Source: Candidatus Woesearchaeota archaeon (GTDB lineage Archaea; Nanobdellota; Nanobdellia; Woesearchaeales; WALR01). Taken from it: DNA of 8,570 nt. The first letter of the stretch is position 1, and each line of letters opens with the position of its first letter. Positions 1 to 5,536 of the stretch are shown here, in pieces. The position numbers and the translations under genes were made by a program. The notes under the pieces are model-generated. The model searched no databases and had not been told where the DNA came from. It saw nothing but the letters and a program-made list of their open reading frames with translations. The DNA lies in NCBI GenBank assembly GCA_015522765.1, contig WALR01000015.1:1-8570 (forward strand). Reading direction: 5' to 3'.

Positions 1-5
1 GAAGA

Positions 6-1010
6 ATGCTCGTAAGACTCGCAAAGAAATCCCTCGCTGAATCGATGAGGGTTAAAAAGAGGGAGATCTGCCTTATTGTGACAGATGACCTTAACAGGCA
101 GGTAGGAGAGATATTCTATGATGCAGCCAGGATTCTTGTTTCAGAGGGCAGATGCAGAGAGGCTATTATTGCCTCAATGATTCCAAGAGAGGTCAACGGC
201 CAGGAGCCTCCAAGAGCTGTCGCCGAGCTTATGGCGAGGGGCAATGTTGTTATGCTCGCAACCTCAAGGTCGCTCTCCCACACCCTTGCAAGAAAGAGGG
301 CATGCAGCAAGGGCGCAAGAATAGCGAGCATGCCAGGCATAACCAGAGAGATGATAAGAAGAACATTCAGCATTGATAATGAACTAATGAGGGCTAAGAG
401 CCGTGTCCTCGCAGAAACCCTTACTCTTGCTAAGCATGTCAGGGTAAAGACTCCTGAAGGAACGGACATCTCATTTGACATCTCGAAGAGAAAAGCCCAC
501 GGCTATCATGAAGGTCTTTTCAGCAGGAAGGGCAGCTGGGGCAACCTTCCGTCAGGGGAGGCGTGCATAGCTCCTGTTGAAGGCACAGCAGAAGGCGTCT
601 ATGTAGTTGATTTGTCAATCGCCGGCTTCGGAATTCTCAAAAGGCCTGTCTACATTGAGGTGCGCAAGGGGCTCATCCACCATGTAAGGGGAGGAAAGGG
701 CGCCGGCTATGTTATTGGCCTTCTTGATAAGTTCGGCAGGAGCGCAAGGAACATAGCAGAGCTTGGAATAGGAACAAACAACACCGCAAGAATAACAGGG
801 AATGTTCTTGAGGACGAGAAGGTCAGCGGAACAGCCCACATAGCTTTTGGTGACAACTACTCCCTCGGCGGCAGGGTAAAGTCCGGTGTTCATATAGACG
901 GGGTTTTTTCAAAGCCGACGGTGATTGTTGATAATGAGATTATTATGCTCGACGGCAGACTATCGGAGAGCATTATCAAGAGGGTTAAGAGCCTTGTAAA
1001 ACACCATTAA
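6..1010 (+). CDS. M29-like metallopeptidase (aminopeptidase family, short archaeal form)
   Basis: Probable cytoplasmic metal-dependent aminopeptidase that removes N-terminal residues from peptides. The 334-residue protein has an N-terminal alpha/beta domain (LIVTDD near residue 25) and a C-terminal metal-binding domain. Ligands expected for family M29 are visible: E185 (LPSGE), E252 (AELGIG), H278 (TAHIAFG), Y285, H296 and D298 (VHIDG). The E-to-E spacing (67) and H-to-Y spacing (7) are close to those of aminopeptidase T as I remember it. It is shorter than classical M29 enzymes (about 410 residues), and a gap between Y285 and H296 accounts for part of this. The same fold is used by 2,5-dihydroxypyridine dioxygenase, so the substrate is not certain. 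Only 5 bases precede the ATG and no upstream stop is visible; the start could lie outside the window, although the N-terminus looks complete. No signal peptide or membrane segment is seen. It is not obviously linked to the downstream genes. Confidence 0.8.
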   Translation: MLVRLAKKSLAESMRVKKREICLIVTDDLNRQVGEIFYDAARILVSEGRCREAIIASMIPREVNGQEPPRAVAELMARGNVVMLATSRSLSHTLARKRACSKGARIASMPGITREMIRRTFSIDNELMRAKSRVLAETLTLAKHVRVKTPEGTDISFDISKRKAHGYHEGLFSRKGSWGNLPSGEACIAPVEGTAEGVYVVDLSIAGFGILKRPVYIEVRKGLIHHVRGGKGAGYVIGLLDKFGRSARNIAELGIGTNNTARITGNVLEDEKVSGTAHIAFGDNYSLGGRVKSGVHIDGVFSKPTVIVDNEIIMLDGRLSESIIKRVKSLVKHH

Positions 1011-1030
1011 TGGTTTTCAGATGGTTTTCA
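1010..1030. repeat. 10-bp direct repeat after the M29-like gene
   Basis: ATGGTTTTCA occurs at 1010-1019 and again at 1021-1030, 11 bp apart. The first copy overlaps the last base of the stop codon. It is the first of several short tandem duplications in the intergenic regions. No function is evident. Confidence 0.6.
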
Positions 1031-1034
1031 TAAG

Positions 1035-1052
1035 ATTTTTATTTCTTTTATT
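1035..1052 (+). terminator. T-rich stretch, possible archaeal terminator of the M29-like gene
   Basis: A run of TTTTTATTTCTTTTATT lies about 25 nt after the stop codon. Archaeal RNA polymerase commonly stops at oligo-T tracts without a hairpin. The same stretch could instead contain a weak TATA element for the next gene, so the call is tentative. Confidence 0.35.
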
Positions 1053-1079
1053 ATCCTGTGTATGATTATCCTTTGTATG
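1050..1079. repeat. 15-bp tandem duplication (one mismatch)
   Basis: ATTATCCTGTGTATG (1050-1064) is followed directly by ATTATCCTTTGTATG (1065-1079). The copies differ at one base. The repeat ends 17 bp before the ATG at 1097, so it lies where a promoter or 5' leader would be. Confidence 0.75.
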
Positions 1080-1096
1080 CCGGCTGGTGCGTATAA

Positions 1097-1729
1097 ATGA
1101 TGGCAGATGAAGAGGCGAACAGGAGGGAGATAGAGCATTCAATAGCGATTGCCTCGTCGTTCCCCCCTGATTACTTCAGCAGAGACTTCAGCAGAGGGGC
1201 AGATGGAGAGGGCAGAGCCAGGAATAACGATAAAGCCAACAATAGCAAGAGAAGCACCCTCGGGAGAGAGCCAGAGAAGAAGAGCGGTCATGATTCTACT
1301 GTTTATCATTTCCCTTTTTATTACAATAACCAAGCTTTATCCCGCTATTCCTTTTTTGTAAATGGGGAAAAAGTTGTCAATGGGAAAAAAGGGGAGGGCA
1401 TGCCTTTCAGCTATTCCTTTTACAGCATTCCGCCGTCTGCTCTTATGAGGGGGAAAGCGTCGTATCGTTCTCAGAGGAGATTTCAGATTAGGGACACCAC
1501 TAAGCATGCGCCTTTCAAAAATGTTGAGAAGCTGCCCGTTAACCTGATGGGCGGGATCCTGGGATATACGATGATACCCTGGGACAGGATGGTCATACGG
1601 AGCGATATTTCAGGTGAGCTTTTGAGGGAGGTGGAGCTACATGAGAGCATACACACCCCTGACGAATATGAGACGAGGGTGATTACGCGGTGGATGCTTG
1701 AGGATTCTGATGATTACAGGGAGATTTAA
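1097..1729 (+). CDS. Unrecognised protein with C-terminal HExxH (zinc-peptidase-like) domain; probably frameshifted
   Basis: I do not recognise this 210-residue protein as a named family. Its second half (about 88-205) looks like a folded domain ending in EVELHESIHTPDEYETR. The HESIH at residues 182-186 is the HExxH zinc site of gluzincin-type peptidases, and E190 or E192 could be a third ligand. The first 85 residues in this frame are polar and low in complexity. The overlapping frame (ATG at 1203) instead encodes a basic stretch QRRR followed by a clear transmembrane helix, AVMILLFIISLFITIT (1284-1331). That frame runs to a TAA at 1359 immediately after a run of six T. A -1 shift there, or one missing T, would give a 175-residue membrane-anchored protein with an outward-facing HExxH domain. 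A TATA-like GTATAAAT at 1090-1097 would also suit a start further downstream. The end of the gene is secure and the start is not. Metalloprotease activity is inferred from one motif. Confidence 0.6.
   Translation: MMADEEANRREIEHSIAIASSFPPDYFSRDFSRGADGEGRARNNDKANNSKRSTLGREPEKKSGHDSTVYHFPFYYNNQALSRYSFFVNGEKVVNGKKGEGMPFSYSFYSIPPSALMRGKASYRSQRRFQIRDTTKHAPFKNVEKLPVNLMGGILGYTMIPWDRMVIRSDISGELLREVELHESIHTPDEYETRVITRWMLEDSDDYREI
1352..1358 (+). other. T TTT TTG slippery-type heptamer, frame-switch point inside the HExxH gene
   Basis: In the frame carrying the transmembrane helix, codons read CCT TTT TTG TAA. The T-TTT-TTG arrangement has the X-XXY-YYZ form of a -1 slippery site, and the stop codon follows at once. 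Slipping back one base continues into the long open frame that ends at 1729. A lost T in this homopolymer (T7 read as T6) would look identical. Confidence 0.5.
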
Positions 1730-1743
1730 GCCGGTGTTTTGCG

Positions 1744-1775
1744 CCTGATTGATGCTTGTCCTGATTCATGCTTGT
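1744..1775. repeat. 16-bp tandem duplication (one mismatch)
   Basis: CCTGATTGATGCTTGT (1744-1759) is followed directly by CCTGATTCATGCTTGT (1760-1775), differing at one base. It lies just after the HExxH gene and about 55 bp upstream of the reductase TATA box. It could be a regulatory half-site array or a replication-slippage product. Confidence 0.75.
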
Positions 1776-1830
1776 CATAACATATTTAGCAAGACATATC
1801 TTCTAAAGATTATTTATGAATAAAGATAAG

Positions 1831-1839
1831 CTTATAAAT
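1831..1839 (+). promoter_or_regulatory. TATA box of the ribonucleotide reductase operon
   Basis: CTTATAAAT, preceded by a purine-rich AAGATAAG that could serve as a BRE, matches an archaeal TATA element. Transcription would be expected to begin about 25 bases downstream, near 1863. That places the paired operator sites just after the start point and leaves a leader of roughly 180 nt. The assignment rests on sequence resemblance and on its place ahead of the operon. Confidence 0.55.
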
Positions 1840-1876
1840 TTTTACTGTTTTTACATTATCTCATGCGGGGCATTTA

Positions 1877-1892
1877 ACACAATATGTTGTCA
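1877..1892. promoter_or_regulatory. Predicted NrdR box 1 (reductase operator)
   Basis: ACACAATATGTTGTCA matches 13 of 16 positions of the NrdR box consensus as I remember it (ACACWATATATWGTGT). A 15-bp core, AACACAATATGTTGT at 1876-1890, recurs exactly 31 bp downstream. NrdR is the ATP-cone/zinc-ribbon repressor of ribonucleotide reductase genes, so a site ahead of a reductase operon fits. The site is slightly downstream of the expected transcription start, a position suited to repression. Confidence 0.6.
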
Positions 1893-1907
1893 CTCCAGCC
1901 AGATTAA

Positions 1908-1923
1908 ACACAATATGTTGTGG
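1908..1923. promoter_or_regulatory. Predicted NrdR box 2 (reductase operator)
   Basis: ACACAATATGTTGTGG matches 14 of 16 positions of the remembered NrdR consensus and is self-complementary at 12 of 16. Its start is 31 bp from that of box 1, about three helical turns, so both sites lie on the same face of the DNA. Paired boxes with this spacing are the usual arrangement for NrdR. No nrdR gene lies in the window. Confidence 0.65.
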
Positions 1924-1930
1924 TTGGGCT

Positions 1931-1990
1931 CAAATAACCAATTACCTACCAAATAACGCCCACCAAATACCAAATAACATCCATCAAATA
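1931..1990 (+). repeat. G-poor leader with recurring CAAATA units
   Basis: CAAATA occurs at 1931, 1950, 1964, 1971 and 1985; the last four are separated by multiples of 7 bases. The stretch 1931-1994 contains a single G, so the transcript here would be largely unstructured. The exception is a possible pairing of TGGTTGGGC (1921-1929) with GCCCACCA (1958-1965), eight pairs with one bulged U. This is the 5' leader of the reductase operon; no function is assigned. Confidence 0.45.
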
Positions 1991-2020
1991 TTTAGTATCT
2001 CGATGGCCCAATGGTTAATA

Positions 2021-2040
2021 TACCAATGGTTACCAATGGT
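2021..2040. repeat. Exact 10-bp tandem duplication at the reductase start
   Basis: TACCAATGGT occurs twice in direct tandem (2021-2030 and 2031-2040), and a partial copy CCAATGGTTA lies at 2008-2017. Each copy contains an ATG, which creates several alternative start codons. It may be a slippage product or a binding site phased at one helical turn. Confidence 0.8.
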
Positions 2041-2044
2041 TAAG

Positions 2045-4672
2045 ATGAAATCAGATAAGAAAGAAGAACCGGATAAGGAAGAAGAACAGAAGGCTAAAAA
2101 CAGGGCTGGAGAGGAGCATGCCGAGACAATCAAACAGGAATCAGGGGATATGAGTGCTTCAGGCAGCACTCCTCAAGAAGAATTTCTTGAACAGCTGAAG
2201 AAGATGTTTGCCTACAAAAGCAAGCTGTCAAAGATAATAGGAAACGAGCTTATTGACAATTACAAGGAGCTTCTCTTTCATCTCCATTCAAAGATAAAGA
2301 GAGGAGAGCTTCCCTCCCACCCTGACTATCTCGGCGGGAATGAGCTTGCAATAAGCATATACAAAAAGAAGTATTACCTGAAGAATATAGAGGGCGGGCT
2401 AATAGAGAAAAGACCTGAGGATGTATTTGCGAGGATATCCGCATTCGTTGCCGCTGTGGAGAAAAGCAGGGAGAAGAGAATTGAGTGGGGGGAGAAGTTC
2501 TACAGGGACCTTTACAACGGCCATTACATGCCCGGGGGCAGGGTGCTGGCAGGCGCAGGGGATCTATACAGACTCAAGACGCTTGCAAACTGCTTTGTTG
2601 CGCTGATAGCAGATGATAATATTGAAAGCATATACAAGGCTGCGTATGAGGCGGCAAGAACATACAGCTACGGCGGGGGCATAGGTATAGACATCTCGTG
2701 TTTAAGGCCCAGGGGGAGCATCGTGCATAATGCAAGCGACAAGTCAACAGGCGCTGTTTCCTTTATGGAGCTCTACTCGCTCACCACGGGGTTAATAGGC
2801 CAGTCAGGCAGGAGAGGGGCATTAATGCTGACAATAGATGTCAAACACCCTGATGTTATGGACTTCATAGACATAAAGAAGAAGCCGAACTGGATAACAA
2901 AGCAGATAGTTGAGCAGTGCAAATGGTCGGGCCTATTCTCTGACAAGCAGCTTGAGGAGATAGAAAAGCAGGTAATGGAGAACACCCAGATAAGATTCGC
3001 AAATATAAGCCTCAAGGTAAGCGACGAGTTTATACATGCAGTCGAGGAACAGAACAGGTACGGAAGAGAGAGCTTCCTCGTGTATAAGAAGAGCGACAAG
3101 CTGACTGTGATGGAGGCATTCCAGAGTAAGAGCACCCACTACTCCTACGGAATCCCCTCAAAGGACATAGGAAAGTACGAACTCCTGAAAGAATTCAAAA
3201 CAATCGATGAGCTGAACAGCTTCCTCGCGGATTACAATGCAAAGCTGAGCATAGAGGAGCTGGGCAACCCGCATAAGAGGGATGTGTTCGGGGATTATGT
3301 CATTGAGACAGAGAAGAGCTATGACCTTGCGGTAAGGCAGTCAGGGGACTTTCTACTGTACTTCGGCTCTGAGAACACCAACTCTGTCAAGAGGCTTGTT
3401 AAGGCGAGGGATGTGTGGGACCTCTTCATAGAGGGAAACTACAGGACTGCAGAGCCCGGGCTGATATTCTGGACGGCAATGAGCAAGGACAGCCCCTCTA
3501 ATTATATAGGAAGGCCCATCGCAGGCACAAATCCCTGCGCAGAGGTTCCCCTTGAGGATGGGGGGGCATGCAACCTTGGCTCGCTGAACCTCTCGAGATT
3601 TGTCTCAAACATGTACACTGACAGAAGCAGTATTAACTGGGAGCAGCTGAGAGAGGCTAATGCCAACCTCGTAAGGTTCCTCGACGATGTTGTGTCGTGG
3701 AATGAGATACTGAATCCTCTGGAGAAGCAGAGGAGGGCTGTGAAAGAGACGAGAAGGATTGGCCTCGGCGTAATGGGAATAGCCGATATGCTGAATCAGC
3801 TCCAGCTGGACTATGACGGGGAGAAAGGCATAAAGATTCTTGAGGATGTGATGAGGGTTATCTGCAATACATCCTACTCTGCCTCCTCAATGCTGGCTAA
3901 GGAAAAGGGGACATTCCCTGTTTTCAACTACAATGATTATTCGAAGGGGCCGTTCTTCAATACCGCTCTGGATGAGGAGACGAAGGACCTTATAAAAAGC
4001 AACGGCCTGAGGAATGTGGCAATCCTCTCAATAGCACCCACAGGGACTATATCCAACATAGCGCTCTCGGCATCCTACAATAAAAAGAACTATATAGGTG
4101 TGAGCGGGGGGATAGAACCGATATTTGCCCTTTACTACACCCGCCGTTCAGAGTCTTTTGGAAATATGTTTTTCAAGGTGTTCCATTCAACAGTGCAGGC
4201 ATATGTTGATATGAAGAATATACGCGACCTCGTTGAGAACGCCAAGGATGATGAAGAACTGCGCAAGGTGCTTCCCCCCCACTTTTTCAGGACGGCGCAC
4301 TACATTGACCCTGAGAAAAGGGTGAAGATACAGGCGATATGCCAGAGGTATATTGACCACAGCATCTCCTCTACTGTGAATCTCCCGGAGGACATAAACC
4401 CCGAGGTAATCTCTAACATCTACCTCAATGCATGGAGAAGCCATCTTAAGGGAATAACCATCTACAGGGCGGGGAGCAGGGTTCCGATATTAAGCGTTGA
4501 CAGCGAGAAGACTGAATTCCAGAGGTTTAAGGAGAAGAGCTTTAAGGTGGTTATTGACAATGAGGAGAAGATAGTTAAGGGCGACGAGCTCATCTCCCTT
4601 CCGAACGGGAGGTTGTCAACAGTCTACCATGCAATTAAAGAGGGCTTGATTAAGGTGAGCCCTGACAAATAG
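2045..4672 (+). CDS. nrdJ: Class II (adenosylcobalamin-dependent) ribonucleotide reductase, catalytic subunit
   Basis: Reduces ribonucleotides to deoxyribonucleotides by cobalamin-generated radical chemistry in the cytoplasm. From the upstream ATG at 2003 the protein is 889 residues. I prefer the ATG at 2045 (875 residues, MKSDKKEEPD) because the first 14 codons are made largely of the repeated CCAATGGTT. In 889 numbering, C197 (LANCF) and C523 (GACNLGS) are the expected active-site redox pair. N510-P-C512-A-E514 holds the thiyl-radical cysteine, and PTGT (679-682) is the phosphate-binding loop. GRRGALM (269-275) and GGIEPIFALYYTRR (702-715) are typical of the class II family; the usual NPCGE reads NPCAE here. 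The first 60 residues are charged and probably disordered, and I see no ATP cone. About 100 residues (345-465) appear to be inserted between two conserved blocks. The usual C-terminal CxxC/redox tail is missing and is supplied by the next gene. Two NrdR-like boxes precede it. Confidence 0.93.
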   Translation: MKSDKKEEPDKEEEQKAKNRAGEEHAETIKQESGDMSASGSTPQEEFLEQLKKMFAYKSKLSKIIGNELIDNYKELLFHLHSKIKRGELPSHPDYLGGNELAISIYKKKYYLKNIEGGLIEKRPEDVFARISAFVAAVEKSREKRIEWGEKFYRDLYNGHYMPGGRVLAGAGDLYRLKTLANCFVALIADDNIESIYKAAYEAARTYSYGGGIGIDISCLRPRGSIVHNASDKSTGAVSFMELYSLTTGLIGQSGRRGALMLTIDVKHPDVMDFIDIKKKPNWITKQIVEQCKWSGLFSDKQLEEIEKQVMENTQIRFANISLKVSDEFIHAVEEQNRYGRESFLVYKKSDKLTVMEAFQSKSTHYSYGIPSKDIGKYELLKEFKTIDELNSFLADYNAKLSIEELGNPHKRDVFGDYVIETEKSYDLAVRQSGDFLLYFGSENTNSVKRLVKARDVWDLFIEGNYRTAEPGLIFWTAMSKDSPSNYIGRPIAGTNPCAEVPLEDGGACNLGSLNLSRFVSNMYTDRSSINWEQLREANANLVRFLDDVVSWNEILNPLEKQRRAVKETRRIGLGVMGIADMLNQLQLDYDGEKGIKILEDVMRVICNTSYSASSMLAKEKGTFPVFNYNDYSKGPFFNTALDEETKDLIKSNGLRNVAILSIAPTGTISNIALSASYNKKNYIGVSGGIEPIFALYYTRRSESFGNMFFKVFHSTVQAYVDMKNIRDLVENAKDDEELRKVLPPHFFRTAHYIDPEKRVKIQAICQRYIDHSISSTVNLPEDINPEVISNIYLNAWRSHLKGITIYRAGSRVPILSVDSEKTEFQRFKEKSFKVVIDNEEKIVKGDELISLPNGRLSTVYHAIKEGLIKVSPDK

Positions 4673-4690
4673 TTAAGGTAGTTAAGGTGA
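4672..4690 (+). promoter_or_regulatory. Ribosome binding site of nrdJb within a 9-bp tandem duplication
   Basis: GTTAAGGTA (4672-4680) and GTTAAGGTG (4681-4689) are adjacent near-copies. The second yields AGGTGA (4685-4690), a strong Shine-Dalgarno, 5 nt before the ATG at 4696. The first copy begins at the last base of the upstream stop codon. No TATA box fits in the 23-bp gap, so the two genes are most likely one transcript. Confidence 0.7.
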
Positions 4691-4695
4691 AATAA

Positions 4696-5412
4696 ATGCT
4701 CAGGCTTAAGAATCTGAATATCGCAATAAGGGAGCAGAAGCCGCTTGTAAGCAGCAGTCTGGGCAAGGTGGAGGACTACAGCTACAGGGTAAGCGAGCGC
4801 CCAAGCGTGGTCAACGCAAAGGTTTACAAGATAAAGAGCTTCTTTGTCAAGCATGCAGTGTATCTCACCCTGAGTTATATAACTGAAAACGGAAAGAACA
4901 GGCCCTTTGAGATATTCATAAACAGCAAGGACTTAAGCAGGGCTGCGGATTTCGCGGCGCTCACAAGACTGATATCCGCAATATTCCGCAGAACAGACGA
5001 CCCCTCTTTCCTGCTCGAGGAGTTAAACAGCATATACGACCCCAACGGCGGCTACTTCAAGGACGGAGTGTATATGCACTCCTTCTATAGCGAGATTGCG
5101 GCTGTGCTCAAGCAGTTCTTCTCGGAGATAGGGATAATCAAGAAGGAGTCCACAAAGCAGACAATACTCAATGTGGATATTCATGATATTCATAGTGATA
5201 AAAACATGATTAGCGGTAAAGAGCATAATGATAACAAAGAAAACACTGCAACAGAAGAGAGAGGGGCTGGTGAAGGAGAGAAAGTTGCGAGCCCGGAGGG
5301 GGAGGCGGAGCTTATGATATGCCCTGAGTGCAACCAAAAAACCCTCAAGATAGAGAACGGCTGCATGACATGCATAAACCCTGAGTGCGGCTACAGCAAG
5401 TGCGACCATTAG
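4696..5412 (+). CDS. nrdJb: Class II ribonucleotide reductase accessory subunit, NrdJb-like, with C-terminal zinc ribbon and redox cysteines
   Basis: Second part of a split class II reductase, expected to pair with the catalytic subunit encoded 23 bp upstream. Residues 45-146 resemble the TSCPD-type / NrdJb domain of Pseudomonas, with the blocks FEIFINSKD (71-79), ALTRLISAIFR (88-98) and DPNGGYFK (115-122). A hydrophilic, low-complexity linker (about 150-205) follows. The C-terminus is a cysteine cluster: CPEC (209-212), GCMTC (222-226) and CGYSKC (231-236). The first cysteines probably bind zinc. C231 and C236 are five apart, the spacing of the C-terminal cysteine pair that re-reduces the active site in Lactobacillus leichmannii reductase, and should therefore take electrons from thioredoxin or a similar donor. 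The leading TSCP motif of the Pseudomonas domain is not seen. The start is fixed by AGGTGA 5 nt upstream. Homology is clear; the partner role is inferred from context. Confidence 0.85.
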   Translation: MLRLKNLNIAIREQKPLVSSSLGKVEDYSYRVSERPSVVNAKVYKIKSFFVKHAVYLTLSYITENGKNRPFEIFINSKDLSRAADFAALTRLISAIFRRTDDPSFLLEELNSIYDPNGGYFKDGVYMHSFYSEIAAVLKQFFSEIGIIKKESTKQTILNVDIHDIHSDKNMISGKEHNDNKENTATEERGAGEGEKVASPEGEAELMICPECNQKTLKIENGCMTCINPECGYSKCDH

Positions 5413-5419
5413 GATGATT

Positions 5420-5431
5420 AAAACCGGTTTT
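5420..5431. promoter_or_regulatory. Perfect 12-bp palindrome upstream of the rpa promoter
   Basis: AAAACCGGTTTT is a perfect palindrome without a spacer, 7 bp after the nrdJb stop and 12 bp upstream of the rpa TATA box. With no loop it is a poor RNA hairpin, so a dimeric protein binding site is the likelier reading. The following TTTTCTTT could also help end the reductase transcript. Confidence 0.4.
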
Positions 5432-5443
5432 CTTTGGGTTAAG

Positions 5444-5451
5444 TTTAAATA
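5444..5451 (+). promoter_or_regulatory. TATA box of rpa
   Basis: TTTAAATA, preceded by GGGTTAAG, is a close match to the archaeal TATA consensus. Expected initiation is near 5475, giving a leader of about 60 nt. In the DNA, CTCTCC (5456-5461) and GGAGAG (5480-5485) form an inverted repeat around the start region. Translation of rpa is supported by AGGGGGA at 5525-5531, 5 nt before the ATG. Confidence 0.6.
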
Positions 5452-5536
5452 TCCGCTCTCCTTCCTTATGGCAGGGAGTGGAGAGAAGGGCTAATGTGCG
5501 CTTCCGTATTAACTAAGCCTATAAAGGGGGATTATT

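Noticed and set aside
116..481. Minus-strand open frame within the M29-like gene, with hydrophobic stretches
   Set aside because: Hydrophobicity arises from antisense reading of Glu/Lys/Asn-rich codons; the + strand product has full family motifs.
1090..1097. GTATAAAT as the TATA box for the frame beginning at 1097
   Set aside because: It overlaps that start codon and cannot drive it; it would suit only a start further downstream, such as the ATG at 1203.
1931..1990. Short spaced repeats considered as a degenerate CRISPR-like array
   Set aside because: Units are only 6-9 bp, spacing is irregular and no spacers of CRISPR length exist.
2045..2300. ATP-cone regulatory domain at the reductase N-terminus
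   Set aside because: The first 60 residues are a charged low-complexity extension and then the usual class II N-terminal helices; no ATP-cone pattern is visible.
5023..5409. Minus-strand open frame opposite nrdJb
   Set aside because: The + strand has strong NrdJb similarity and a good Shine-Dalgarno; the antisense frame has no family motifs.
5468..5494. Eight-codon upstream open frame (MAGSGEKG) before rpa, with a TAATG overlap to another short frame
   Set aside because: Its ATG is only about 20 bp downstream of the TATA box, so it probably precedes the transcription start; no Shine-Dalgarno precedes it.
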